Assembly (NCBI RefSeq): GCF_000821305.1
Contig: NZ_CCXK01000014.1
Span: forward strand, 483,445-547,444
Source of the DNA: Clostridium culturomicium
GTDB taxonomy: Bacteria > Bacillota > Clostridia > Clostridiales > Clostridiaceae
Direction: 5' to 3'
DNA: 64,000 bases
Shown here: positions 45,306-54,413 of the stretch, piece by piece
Layout: each line of letters starts with the position of its first letter
Position numbering within the stretch: position 1 is the stretch's first letter
Translations under genes and position numbers: made by a program
Notes under the pieces: model-generated
What the model was told of the DNA's origin: nothing
The model's input: the letters and a program-made list of their open reading frames with translations, nothing else
Databases searched by the model: none

Positions 45306-45929
45306 CTAAAGTGTTAATTTAAACTTTATAGCTTCACTTGCAATCTTTATATTAACTTCTCCAACAATTTTACTGCTTTCATCTACAAGGATACCTTCAT
45401 TGAAAGCGGCTAAGCATACTCCTACACCTAATCTTCTAATAAAATACACTGTACCATTACTTGCTTCCAACTTAGGATATTCTTTGTCTATGAATCTTAC
45501 CAAGATTTCTATGTCACTAATTGATAAAACCCCTGAATCCAGCTGACTTTGCAAGACATACATAATAAGCATATCCTTAAAGCTATATTCATCTTTAACT
45601 CCAAACATATCTTTATAAATCACCAATGCTTCAGCTGTAATTACTCCACATTGAAGAAGATACTCTTCACCTGAATCATTAACTACTGTTTTATCTGAAA
45701 ACACTTCTGCTAATTCATCTAATGGCATCTCATCTTTTAGCTCTATTATTTTATTAATTCTTTCAATTATCTTTTCCTTTGGAAAAAAGGTTTCCTGCCC
45801 CGTATAGCTAGACTTCTTTATAAACCATTCCTCTGGAATTAAATCTTTCCTTTTCCATCTGTACAATTGTCCATATGATATTCCCGTCATATCCAATATT
45901 TCTTTTTTAGAAATTAATTCCTCATCCAT
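45306..45929 (-). CDS. YhbD-like (DUF4004) protein with MerR-type helix-turn-helix
   Basis: A 207-residue protein. The N terminus is a MerR-like recognition unit: LISKKEILDMTGISYGQLYRWKRKDLIPEEWF, then KSSYTGQETFFPKEKIIERINKI. The rest is alpha/beta without known motifs. The family (DUF4004, YhbD of B. subtilis) is found with bactofilin genes, exactly as here: it sits between the two. It may regulate or help assemble them. GGAGGGAATAAAGA precedes the ATG. Confidence 0.8.
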   Translation of the reverse strand: MDEELISKKEILDMTGISYGQLYRWKRKDLIPEEWFIKKSSYTGQETFFPKEKIIERINKIIELKDEMPLDELAEVFSDKTVVNDSGEEYLLQCGVITAEALVIYKDMFGVKDEYSFKDMLIMYVLQSQLDSGVLSISDIEILVRFIDKEYPKLEASNGTVYFIRRLGVGVCLAAFNEGILVDESSKIVGEVNIKIASEAIKFKLTL

Positions 45930-45992
45930 TCTTTATTCCCTCCATAAATGGCTTACAATAAATTTTCATTGGTTAAAGTTCTCTTAATATTA

Positions 45993-46787
45993 TTAAAGTT
46001 TAATAGTTTCATCTATAATAGATGTTTCACTCTTCACTTCAAAGCTATCACTGTATTCTATCTTCTTAATCTTACAGCCTTCACCAATGATTATTTTACC
46101 ACCTCTAACTACATCTGCTATAGTATTTTCTAAATAAATTTCATCAGCCTCAATAGTCTTAGCTACTAAATAATCAAAATCTTTTCCTCCAAACATCTTT
46201 AAGAAAAATCTAGATACTAGCCCTCTGCCTTGTATCCCTTTTGATACTGTAACCTTTGTAGCACCAATTTCTTCAATCTCTGTTCTGCCACCAACTTCAA
46301 TATTTACCTGATCTCCATTAACCATATTATTTGTTCTTAAAGAACCTCTAATATCAATAATTTCCCCTTCGATTCCCTGTCCTACACTTACAGCTCCATA
46401 TAATTTAACAGCTGTGCCACTAATTCTGCCTCCAACCTTTCCAGACCCATTAATTGTAAATTCATCACCTTTAAAATTGCCTTCAACAACCCCACTACCG
46501 CTTATAGTAAAACTTCCACCATACACTGAACCTTCAACTTTTCCACTACCACTTATAGAGCCCCTTGCACATTTTAGATCTCTTGTAACCTTTCCACTTC
46601 CACTGATTCCAAAATCATTAGTGGTAATTGAACCATCCACCTTGCCGCTTCCACTGATTCTAAATCTCTCACAGTTTAAATCTCCAATAATTTTCCCACT
46701 TCCACTGATAGATACCACATTATATCTTCCTCCGCCAGCACTTCCACTACCTGATATTCTTAAATCTCCAATTTGATTATTTTCCAT
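45993..46787 (-). CDS. Bactofilin-like polymer-forming protein (short)
   Basis: A 264-residue beta-helix candidate with strikingly regular repeats: ISGSGSAGG, VSISGSGKIIGD, RISGSGKVDGS, GISGSGKVTRD and so on through about residue 125, each about 16-17 residues with GSGK at the turn. A C-terminal block (EADEIYLENTIADVV, IIIGEGCKIKKIEY) resembles that of the partner protein. First gene of the operon; AGGATATATT precedes the ATG. Bactofilins polymerise without nucleotide. Whether this forms filaments is inference. Confidence 0.82.
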   Translation of the reverse strand: MENNQIGDLRISGSGSAGGGRYNVVSISGSGKIIGDLNCERFRISGSGKVDGSITTNDFGISGSGKVTRDLKCARGSISGSGKVEGSVYGGSFTISGSGVVEGNFKGDEFTINGSGKVGGRISGTAVKLYGAVSVGQGIEGEIIDIRGSLRTNNMVNGDQVNIEVGGRTEIEEIGATKVTVSKGIQGRGLVSRFFLKMFGGKDFDYLVAKTIEADEIYLENTIADVVRGGKIIIGEGCKIKKIEYSDSFEVKSETSIIDETIKL

Positions 46788-46952
46788 AATATATCCTCCG
46801 ATTCACCTCATTATTTGTATATATCTATTTTATTTCAGTTCACTTATTCACACATTTCATAGAAATTATTATTAAAATACTTCATAAATAACCTAAAATA
46901 AGATAACCTCATCTCTAATCTATTTTCTGATAAAACTACGTTAGTCCTTATT

Positions 46953-48269
46953 CTAATCAGCAGCTACTTGACAACTTTTTTCTCCATAACTTATTTTATT
47001 GGTACGAGTTATTAAAGTCTCAACATCTTCAACCTCTGGATCAAAGTTAATCATTGGTCTTAACCCCTTAATAAACGCGAATGCCAAAGTTAATAATAGT
47101 GTACAGCAAAGTAGGATAAGCATAGCTATTCTTATTGGAAGAATCTCTCCTAGAATTCCACCAACTGCTAATCCAAGCGGAGTAAGTCCCATAGAAAATG
47201 TATTAATTAAGGCAAATACTTTTCCCCTCTTTTCCTCAGGTATAATAGTCATTAGTACAGAATCAAAAATTGTATTTCCCATAATATTCAAAGCAAAGGA
47301 TATAGTTGCTACTGCTAAAATTATATAATAATTATTAACAATAGGAATTAATAAAAACAGCATTGCCATAGGTAAAAATGTCCCTACAATTATAAGATAT
47401 CTTTTGTTATTTTTAATATTTACTACTGACAAAAGTCCACTTCCTATTATCATTCCAACAGAACTCATTGCCATTAAAAATCCATATTTCTCAGCACCAA
47501 GATAACTTGCTTCATTAAATAGTGGCAGCATAAGTACAAAAGCCGCATTGAAGAAGAAGTTAAGTCCACAACTTATAATAAACATGTTTCTTAAAGCTTT
47601 AAAATTCCACACAAAAGATAAACCACTTTTAAAATCTTCAATAAAAGTTACTTCACCATTATTACGTTTTATATTTGGAATACTTATGAACATTTCAGTA
47701 AAAGCCGAGAATAAATAAGATATTCCATCAAATAAAAACATGTATGGAGCACCAACTACTACATATATCACTCCGCTAACAGCACTTCCGAGAGAACTAG
47801 CTCCAGCCTGCGCTAAACTTGTAACTGAGTTTGCCTTAACCAATTTACTCTTATCTACAATATCAGGCTTTACAGAAGTTATTGCTGGATTGAAAAACGC
47901 TGAACATACGCTTGTAACTACTCCAACCACAAAAACCATCCAAACTTCTAAGAAACCACTAAGCGCTGCAATTCCAACAAAGGTAGATAAAACCCCTCTT
48001 ATAACATCTGCTATAACTATAATCTTTTTTCTATCCCACTTATCTACTAGAACTCCAGCAAAAGGCCCTATGATTAATCTAGGAGCCATTGATGCTGCTT
48101 GCAATATTCCCATTAATGCTGTAGAACCTGTTACATTTAACACCCAAAAGCTTAATGCAAAAGAATAAATAACATCTCCTAGATAAGATACCAACTGTCC
48201 CTGCCATAACAAGAAAAAATCCTTATTCCATAATTTAATCTTTTTTTCTCCCCCTTGATTTTCCTCCAT
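46953..48269 (-). CDS. MFS exporter, macrolide-efflux type
   Basis: A 438-residue major facilitator with about 12 membrane segments. The loop 2-3 motif is GPFAGVLVDKWDRKKII, and TM1 begins FFLLWQGQLVSYLGDVIYSFALSFWVL, as in MefA-like drug exporters (MFS_3). Substrate unknown. The start is the ATG at 48269, with GAGGTG 7 bases upstream; a GTG six codons earlier overlaps that region. A palindrome sits inside the probable promoter, implying control by a repressor encoded elsewhere. Confidence 0.87.
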   Translation of the reverse strand: MEENQGGEKKIKLWNKDFFLLWQGQLVSYLGDVIYSFALSFWVLNVTGSTALMGILQAASMAPRLIIGPFAGVLVDKWDRKKIIVIADVIRGVLSTFVGIAALSGFLEVWMVFVVGVVTSVCSAFFNPAITSVKPDIVDKSKLVKANSVTSLAQAGASSLGSAVSGVIYVVVGAPYMFLFDGISYLFSAFTEMFISIPNIKRNNGEVTFIEDFKSGLSFVWNFKALRNMFIISCGLNFFFNAAFVLMLPLFNEASYLGAEKYGFLMAMSSVGMIIGSGLLSVVNIKNNKRYLIIVGTFLPMAMLFLLIPIVNNYYIILAVATISFALNIMGNTIFDSVLMTIIPEEKRGKVFALINTFSMGLTPLGLAVGGILGEILPIRIAMLILLCCTLLLTLAFAFIKGLRPMINFDPEVEDVETLITRTNKISYGEKSCQVAAD

Positions 48270-48378
48270 ACTTAACACCTCTTTCACGTAATAATGTTAC
48301 ATAACTTAAATAAAAATAACTTATTTAAGCTAGCACTTCATTTTATAGCTGTTTATTAACCTCATTTACTATATTTTA

Positions 48379-48407
48379 ATCGTAACATAACATTGTTACG
48401 CTGTAAA
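48379..48407 (-). promoter_or_regulatory. Promoter with embedded palindromic operator upstream of the MFS gene
   Basis: Minus-strand TTTACA (48402-48407), 17 bases, TACGAT (48379-48384). Between and over the -10 lies CGTAACA-ATGTTA-TGTTACG (48381-48400), a 7-base inverted repeat typical of TetR-type sites. A related GTTATGTAAC lies closer to the gene (about 48293-48304). Confidence 0.6.
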
Positions 48408-48464
48408 TAGGTTTGTTTCGTTACTCTCATCAAACTTTCCGACAATTTATATTAAAATAAAACA

Positions 48465-48508
48465 AAACGGTACTATGAAATTAACTTTTTAATCTCATAG
48501 TACCGTTT
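48465..48508 (-). terminator. Terminator of the flavoprotein gene
   Basis: Stem AAACGGTACTATGA...TCATAGTACCGTTT about 50 bases after the stop at 48559. Confidence 0.83.
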
Positions 48509-48558
48509 ATAGGGGTATTCTTTATTAAGGGTTGTTTATATAAATTATTAATTTATAT

Positions 48559-50337
48559 TTATTTTACAGTTGCAGCATTTCTTCCTGCAATTCTACCAAA
48601 TACAGTTATATCTGCTATGGCATCACTTCCAAGTCTGTTAGTTCCGTGAATATCTCCAGTAACCTCACCTGCAGCATATAACCCTTTGATTACTTCACCA
48701 TTTTTATCTACAACTTCAGCATTTGTATTAATCTTAATTCCACCCATAGTGTGGTGTATAGCTGGTTTAGATTTCATGATATAGTATGGACCTTCAGCAA
48801 ATGGTACAAGTTCTCCTCTTTTGTTAAACTCAAGGTCTTTTCCATTTTGTGCATACTCATTATATTTAGCTACTGTATTCTTTAATTCTTCAGCATCAAT
48901 TCCAAAGAATTCTGCTGCTTCTTCTATTGTATTCGCTTTTACAAGCTTCTTCTCTGCGATTAATTGATCATACTCTTTTTTATGTTTCACATTGACTTTA
49001 CTTGCTTCCATAGCAGATTCATCCCAGAACATGTAAGATACACTATCAGTCTGCTCTACTACTGCTTTAGAGATTACATCTCTTCTTTCTAATTCTTCAA
49101 CAAATCTCTTACCTTCTTTATTAACAAGAATTGAACGACCTTCTAATCTTACATCTCCAACATAAAGAAGTGTTCCTGTTTCCGGATCACAAGTTGGGTA
49201 TGTTTGGATGTATTCCATATCAACTATATCAGCACCTAAAGCTTCAGCCATAACAATTCCATCTCCAGTACTTCCTACACTATTAGTGGAAAGAATTTTT
49301 TCATTCATATCTGGATTATGCTTTACTCTCATTTCTAAGTTTGAACCAAATCCCCCAGTAGCAACTATTACACCATTAGTAGCATTATATTTTATTTCTT
49401 CACCCTTGTAGTCAGCCTTAATAGCTACAACCTTACCATCTTCTTGCACTAATTCAGTTGCCGCTGTATTTAAGTGAGTTATAACTCCAAGCTCTTCAGC
49501 CTTTGCAGATAACTTTTCTATTAACTCCACTCCACTTGCATCCTTTGGAACAAGACTTCTTTTAACTGAGTGACCACCAAAGAATAACATGTAATCTTCA
49601 AAGGTAACTCCAACTTCATCTCTAAGCCACTCTGCATCTTCAGTTGCATTATCAGCTAATACTCTTACTAACTCTGGATTATTTTCATTATCTCCACCCT
49701 TTAATATATCTTCATAAAATTGGTCCTTACTATCTTCAATTGCTTCTTCACCTTGAAGCCAGTTACTTGGAGCAGCCATTTCTCCACCTGAAATTAAAGT
49801 GTTTCCTCCAACCATAGGCATCTTTTCAACTAATATTACCGATGCACCATTTTGAGCAGCTTCGATTGCAGCAGTTAATCCAGCACCACCACCACCAAGT
49901 ACAATTACATCTGCTGAATACTCAGCTTCACGAACTTCATCTTCAGCTTGTCCTTCTTGAGCAACTAATTTATCAGCTGATACACCAGTCTTACTAAACG
50001 CATCCTTAACAGCTTCTAATATACCTGTTGAACTTAAAGTAGCTCCACTTACCATATCAACTTCAATAGTATTTTTAGCTACCATTTCTGCAGACATTTT
50101 ATCTAAAGCATCAGCATATCCTGGAGTCTCACCATGCTCTTTAACCTTAATATCCTCTATTTTCTCATCTTTCATTGTTAATTCAACAACAATCTTTCCA
50201 CCTTTTCCATTTCCCTCTCCGGTATATGTTCCATCTGGAATTCCACTTTTACCTGCTGTATTTTTGCTTCCACATCCTACTATAGAGGCACTCATTAAAG
50301 CACAAAGGACAAGTGTAATTATTCTTTTATTTCTCAT
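48559..50337 (-). CDS. Exported FMN-binding flavoprotein reductase (FrdA/UrdA type)
   Basis: A 592-residue lipoprotein. The signal ends in SIVGC (Cys about 22). An FMN_bind domain (about 30-115) contains VSGATLSS, the site of covalent FMN attachment by ApbE-type transferases. The FAD_binding_2 reductase part follows: VLGGGGAGLTAAIEAA, GGNTLISGG, IVATGGFGSN and the C-terminal HHTMGGIKI and YAAGEVTGDIHGTNRLGSDAI. This matches soluble fumarate, urocanate or other enoate reductases that use an extracytoplasmic electron acceptor. Starts at the ATG with AAGGAGAG upstream; an ATG 16 codons earlier is less likely since it would bury the signal. Divergent YesM/YesN-type regulators point to substrate induction. 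Confidence 0.88.
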   Translation of the reverse strand: MRNKRIITLVLCALMSASIVGCGSKNTAGKSGIPDGTYTGEGNGKGGKIVVELTMKDEKIEDIKVKEHGETPGYADALDKMSAEMVAKNTIEVDMVSGATLSSTGILEAVKDAFSKTGVSADKLVAQEGQAEDEVREAEYSADVIVLGGGGAGLTAAIEAAQNGASVILVEKMPMVGGNTLISGGEMAAPSNWLQGEEAIEDSKDQFYEDILKGGDNENNPELVRVLADNATEDAEWLRDEVGVTFEDYMLFFGGHSVKRSLVPKDASGVELIEKLSAKAEELGVITHLNTAATELVQEDGKVVAIKADYKGEEIKYNATNGVIVATGGFGSNLEMRVKHNPDMNEKILSTNSVGSTGDGIVMAEALGADIVDMEYIQTYPTCDPETGTLLYVGDVRLEGRSILVNKEGKRFVEELERRDVISKAVVEQTDSVSYMFWDESAMEASKVNVKHKKEYDQLIAEKKLVKANTIEEAAEFFGIDAEELKNTVAKYNEYAQNGKDLEFNKRGELVPFAEGPYYIMKSKPAIHHTMGGIKINTNAEVVDKNGEVIKGLYAAGEVTGDIHGTNRLGSDAIADITVFGRIAGRNAATVK

Positions 50338-50455
50338 TAAAATTTCTCTCCTTAGCATTTTATATTCTATCTCATTGATTTTCAAATCAACTTATAACCT
50401 GATACTCGAGCAAACATTGTTATATACTTATCATTCTTTTTATATTATAGTATAG

Positions 50456-50497
50456 GTTGTACACTTTGTATTTGTAATTCTTTTCACAAAGTTGTAC
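50456..50497. promoter_or_regulatory. Direct repeats GTTGTAC between divergent genes
   Basis: GTTGTAC occurs at 50456-50462 and 50491-50497, 35 bases apart, with ACTTTGT and ACAAAGT forming an inverted pair between them. They lie next to a TATAAT for the minus-strand flavoprotein gene that lacks a good -35. Such an arrangement is expected for an AraC-type activator. Confidence 0.45.
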
Positions 50498-50539
50498 TTT
50501 TACGAACTAATTTAACTAAAGAAAGGATAGAATACGCTA

Positions 50540-52279
50540 ATGAAGCTCCGAACCAAAATAATTATGTTATTCACCTCTTGTGTAACCTTTGTTTTATTAG
50601 TTTTCTTACTCTTAGCAAAGGAAACCATTATTAAATCCACAGAAAACCTTACCTATAACCTAAATACTCAGCTTATTGAATCTAAAACATTAGATGTTGG
50701 GCTATGGTTAAATCAGCGTATTAGTGAAATTCGTATAATAAGCCAATCTGAAGAAGTTATGAATATGGATATGGATAAGCTTCAGCCCTATATAAACAGA
50801 CTCAATGATAGACTTAGTACACATTACGGTAACCTTTATGGCACATTTGCTATTGGGAAAATTGATGGAAAAGGCTGGGTAACCGAAGAACAAACTATAG
50901 ATGTATCTGAACGAGAATATTTTAAACATGCAATGTCATCTACAAATGAATACGTTATTAGTACTCCTGTATTCTCTCATACTAATAATGAACCAATAGT
51001 TTTAATTTGTTATCCTGTTTATAATGAAAATGGTGTTAAAAATGGATTTATCAATGGAGCTATTTCTTTAAATAAAATATCACAAATAGTAGAAGGGATA
51101 GATTTCTATAACTGTACATCCTGGATAATGGATAATAACGGTAATATATACACCCCCCAAAAGCCTGATAATATAAGTATAGAAGATTTAAATCTTCTTA
51201 AGGAAAAAATCAATCTCAATACTTCAACGAAGGTTGGAACTTATAATATAATGAATAATAATAAAATTGAAAGTGTAATTTTTCACTCTGCTATTCCTAA
51301 TACAAACGGTTGGTCTCTTTGCAGTATGGTTTCTTCTAAAGAACTCACAAAGGATATAGATAATTTAATTTATTCAATATTTATTATATGGATTTTTATA
51401 CTTATAACTTCCATTGCTCTTTGTACTATGTTCAGTCATTCAATTTCAAACCCAATTAAGAAACTAACTACAGCTATCAATAGTATTGAAGATGGAAACC
51501 TTGATGTGTTTTGTGAAGTTAATCCTAAAGAAAAGGATGAAATTGCCGTTTTAGCTCATAGCTTTAACAGTATGGTTGAAGAAATCAAGTTTCTTATGAA
51601 TAGAATTTATGAAGAAGAAAATGAAAAACGTTCTGCAGAGCTTAAAGTTCTTCAATCACAGATCAATCCACACTTTTTATATAACACCCTAGACAATCTT
51701 CAATGGAAAGCCTATGACTATGATGCTGTAGAGATTGCAGCTATGATTGAAGCCCTTTCAAACTTTTTTAGAATCTCTCTTAGCAATGGTCAAGAATTTA
51801 TACCACTAAGCCAAGAAATAAAACATGTTGAAAATTATTTATTCATACAGCAAAAAAGATATGAAGATATACTTAAATTTAATATTGAATTTGATAAGTC
51901 CTTAAGCGAGATAACAGTGCTAAAATTAATAATTCAGCCCATAGTAGAAAATGCCATTTATCATGGCATCAAAGCTAAATTAAGCCCAGGATATGTGAAT
52001 ATAAAGGTTGTAGCCGATAATGAATTTATCTATATTTCAGTATGTGATGATGGTATTGGAATTGATAAAGAAACTCTTGAAGAACTAAACAAATCACTTA
52101 ATGTAAAAAATGAAAATTTCGGATATGGTCTATATAACGTTAACCAACGAATTAAACTTGTATATGGTGAAAATTCCGGTGTTAAAATTGAAAGTATTCT
52201 TAACAAAGGTACTACAGTTACTATAAAAATACCATTATCAACTAAGGAGTTAAAATATGATAAGAACAGTAATTGCTGA
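50540..52279 (+). CDS. YesM-type sensor histidine kinase
   Basis: A 579-residue kinase. Membrane helices lie at about 7-26 and 279-298 and flank a dCache-like sensor domain (about 35-275). HAMP (about 299-352) and the His_kinase/YesM domain follow, with LQSQINPHFLYNTLDNLQW (His 378), then HATPase motifs IIQPIVENAIYHG and DDGIGID. The LytS/YesM class usually senses small molecules such as sugars or acids. The coding end overlaps the regulator gene by 23 bases. Divergent from the flavoprotein reductase gene and probably its regulator. Confidence 0.9.
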   Translation: MKLRTKIIMLFTSCVTFVLLVFLLLAKETIIKSTENLTYNLNTQLIESKTLDVGLWLNQRISEIRIISQSEEVMNMDMDKLQPYINRLNDRLSTHYGNLYGTFAIGKIDGKGWVTEEQTIDVSEREYFKHAMSSTNEYVISTPVFSHTNNEPIVLICYPVYNENGVKNGFINGAISLNKISQIVEGIDFYNCTSWIMDNNGNIYTPQKPDNISIEDLNLLKEKINLNTSTKVGTYNIMNNNKIESVIFHSAIPNTNGWSLCSMVSSKELTKDIDNLIYSIFIIWIFILITSIALCTMFSHSISNPIKKLTTAINSIEDGNLDVFCEVNPKEKDEIAVLAHSFNSMVEEIKFLMNRIYEEENEKRSAELKVLQSQINPHFLYNTLDNLQWKAYDYDAVEIAAMIEALSNFFRISLSNGQEFIPLSQEIKHVENYLFIQQKRYEDILKFNIEFDKSLSEITVLKLIIQPIVENAIYHGIKAKLSPGYVNIKVVADNEFIYISVCDDGIGIDKETLEELNKSLNVKNENFGYGLYNVNQRIKLVYGENSGVKIESILNKGTTVTIKIPLSTKELKYDKNSNC

Positions 52280-53021
52280 TGATGAAAAAGTTATAAGAAA
52301 TGGATTAAAAAAACTACTTGAAACCTCTGGTCTGCCTTTATCTATATCAGAGCCAGCTTCAAATGGTACAGAAGCTGTTGAGATAATTAAAGCTTTTCTT
52401 CCTCAAATTATATTAATGGACATAAATATGCCTGGTATTAAGGGTCTACAGGTAATTGAAACCGTAAAACCTTACATACCCGATGCAAAAATTATTATAA
52501 TTTCTGGCCATGATGATTTTCAATATGCTCAAAGAGCCTTACAGCTTGGAGCCTTTGACTATCTTTTAAAACCAATAAATAAAACTCAGCTTATTGATGT
52601 TATAAAAAAGGCTATAGATACTCTTATGCCTGCCGAAAAGAATCCCAGCTTTATAGAACCTGTAAAGCTGGATAATGGCAATTCAATTTCAGCTAAGGCA
52701 GTAGAATATATTAAGGACAACTATAAAGATTGTGAGCTTACTCTTGCAACTCTATCAAAGCTATTTCATGTCAGTGAATCCTACATGACGAGAATAATTA
52801 AGCAAAGAATTGATAAAAGTTTTTCTAACTTCTTAACAGAACTGCGTATGAATGCTGCTGTGAATATGCTTACTACTAGAAGTGACCTAACAGTGGGTCA
52901 AATCGCTGAAATGGTTGGCTTCTCAAGCCATCATTACTTTTGCAGAGTATTTAAATCCTCAACAGGGCTTTCGCCATTAGAGTATAAAAATAAATATAGA
53001 AATAAATCTTTAAATTTATAA
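52257..53021 (+). CDS. YesN/AraC-type response regulator
   Basis: A 254-residue regulator: receiver domain with Asp pair (ADDEKV), phospho-acceptor in IILMDINMPGIKG (about residue 55), Lys in LLKPINK, then an AraC double helix-turn-helix (about 155-250) ending QIAEMVGFSSHHYFCRVFKSSTG. Pairs with the overlapping kinase gene. AAGGAGTTAAAAT lies upstream of the ATG inside the kinase gene. Likely activates the divergent flavoprotein gene by binding the GTTGTAC repeats; that link is inference. Confidence 0.9.
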   Translation: MIRTVIADDEKVIRNGLKKLLETSGLPLSISEPASNGTEAVEIIKAFLPQIILMDINMPGIKGLQVIETVKPYIPDAKIIIISGHDDFQYAQRALQLGAFDYLLKPINKTQLIDVIKKAIDTLMPAEKNPSFIEPVKLDNGNSISAKAVEYIKDNYKDCELTLATLSKLFHVSESYMTRIIKQRIDKSFSNFLTELRMNAAVNMLTTRSDLTVGQIAEMVGFSSHHYFCRVFKSSTGLSPLEYKNKYRNKSLNL

Positions 53022-53023
53022 AT

Positions 53024-53056
53024 AAAAAATTCTCCCTTTAGCAAGGAGAATTTTTT
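53024..53056. terminator. Bidirectional terminator between regulator and vor genes
   Basis: Stem AAAAAATTCTCC, loop, GGAGAATTTTTT; convergent genes end on both sides. Confidence 0.85.
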
Positions 53057-53060
53057 ATAA

Positions 53061-53140
53061 GTTAAGGAAACTCCACCTCACATGCGTTCGGTGGAGTAAA
53101 TTCACATTAGCCAAATCATAGATTTGGATGTTCACTTAAC
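53061..53140. repeat. Structured repeat element, copy B
   Basis: Plus-strand reading: GTTAAG, hairpin CTCCACC/GGTGGAG, TAAATTC, ACA, TTAG, hairpin CCAAATC-ATA-GATTTGG, A, TGT, TCA, CTTAAC. Outer GTTAAG/CTTAAC and inner ACA/TGT pairs close a multi-branch fold. Shares more than 25 positions with copy A at 7891-7960, including compensatory changes. Its end overlaps the last codons of the oxidoreductase gamma gene (stop at 53132). Confidence 0.7.
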
Positions 53141-53662
53141 GTAACTTGCTCCAATTTCTAGAGCTTTTTTATTTACTTCATAGAATTTTTCTTTTCCATG
53201 ATCCTTTAAAGATTGAAGTAATACTTCCATAGATACAATCTGAGTTTTAGCAACTAATGCTCCAAGAAGCACCATGTTAGCAATTTGCTTGCTTCCAATT
53301 TTATCAGCTTCTGTTTGAGCAGGAATTCTAATCACATCAATATCTGTTCTTTCAATTTGTCTCTCTATTAAATCACTGTCTAATATTAATAATCCACCTG
53401 GCTCTAAGTCTTTTTCAAACTTATCTAAAGATGGTCTATTCATTACAACTAAAGATGTTGGATTTACTACAATTGGAGATCCAACTGGATCGTCTGATAA
53501 AATTACTGAACAGTTAGCGGTCCCTCCACGCATCTCTGGACCATAAGATGGAAGCCAAGAAACATTCATGTTTATATCCATTCCTGCATAAGCTAAAAAC
53601 TTACCCATGGAAAGGATTCCTTGTCCACCGAAACCAGCAAAAATTATATCTTGTGCTGCCAT
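53132..53662 (-). CDS. 2-oxoacid:ferredoxin oxidoreductase, gamma subunit
   Basis: A 176-residue subunit with the POR gamma signature GFGGQGILSMGKFLAYAG and SWLPSYGPEMRGGTANCSVI. Together with alpha, beta and delta it oxidises a 2-oxoacid and CoA to acyl-CoA, CO2 and reduced ferredoxin. Starts one base after the beta gene ends, so translation is coupled. The stop codon lies in structured repeat copy B. Confidence 0.9.
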   Translation of the reverse strand: MAAQDIIFAGFGGQGILSMGKFLAYAGMDINMNVSWLPSYGPEMRGGTANCSVILSDDPVGSPIVVNPTSLVVMNRPSLDKFEKDLEPGGLLILDSDLIERQIERTDIDVIRIPAQTEADKIGSKQIANMVLLGALVAKTQIVSMEVLLQSLKDHGKEKFYEVNKKALEIGASYVK

Positions 53663-53663
53663 A

Positions 53664-54413
53664 TTACTTCACCTCCATAGTTGTGTCTTTTTTTACACCT
53701 AGAGTATAGAAAGGCATCATATTATTTCTTAACCACTCTAAAGATTCTTCAATTGATAAGCCCCAGTTTGTTGGGCAGATTGATAAAACCTCAACCATTG
53801 AGAAGCCCTTTCCAGCCTCTGCATTTTCAAAAGCTTTCTTTATAGCTTTTTTAGCTTTAATAACATTTGGAACATTGTCTACAGATACTCTTTCTACGTA
53901 GCATGCCCCATCTAAAGTAGCTATCATTTCAGAAACTCTTATTGGATGACCATTAGCTTTTATATCTCTTCCATAAGGTGTTGTTTCTGTAACTTGTCCT
54001 GGTAATGTTGTTGGAGCCATTTGTCCACCAGTCATTCCATAAATACAGTTATTTACGAAGATAGTAACTATATTTTCTCCTCTAGTTGCTGCATGTACAA
54101 TCTCAGCAGTTCCTATTGCCGCAAGGTCTCCATCACCTTGATATGTGAATACCATTTTATCTGGATTTGATCTTTTAATTCCAGTTGCTACTGCTGGTGC
54201 TCTACCATGTGCAGCTTCAAACATATCACAAGCAAAATAGTCATAAGCTAAAACTGAACATCCAACCGGAGCAACTCCTATAGTTTTATCTATTATATTT
54301 AACTCTTCAAGTACTTCCCCTACTAATCTATGAATTGTACCATGAGTACATCCAGGGCAATAATGGGTAGGTACATCTAACAATGCCTTTGTTGGCTCAA
54401 ATACTACTGCCAT
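53664..54413 (-). CDS. 2-oxoacid:ferredoxin oxidoreductase, beta (TPP-binding) subunit
   Basis: A 249-residue subunit. CPGCTHGTIHRLVGE near the N terminus; the thiamine diphosphate/Mg motif GDGDLAAIGTAEIVHAATRGENIVTIFVNN. The family also includes YGMTGGQMAPTT, present here. Overlaps the alpha gene by one base (ATGG/stop) and is followed directly by gamma. Length matches VOR/KOR beta subunits. Confidence 0.92.
   Translation of the reverse strand: MAVVFEPTKALLDVPTHYCPGCTHGTIHRLVGEVLEELNIIDKTIGVAPVGCSVLAYDYFACDMFEAAHGRAPAVATGIKRSNPDKMVFTYQGDGDLAAIGTAEIVHAATRGENIVTIFVNNCIYGMTGGQMAPTTLPGQVTETTPYGRDIKANGHPIRVSEMIATLDGACYVERVSVDNVPNVIKAKKAIKKAFENAEAGKGFSMVEVLSICPTNWGLSIEESLEWLRNNMMPFYTLGVKKDTTMEVK

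Noticed and set aside
45993..46787. The regular GSGK repeats as a tandem DNA repeat or CRISPR-like array
   Set aside because: Repeats follow codons of a beta-helix protein, vary at third positions and lack constant spacers.
53061..53140. Structured copy B as the main terminator of the vor genes
   Set aside because: It has no T-tract; the clear terminator lies beside it at 53024-53056.
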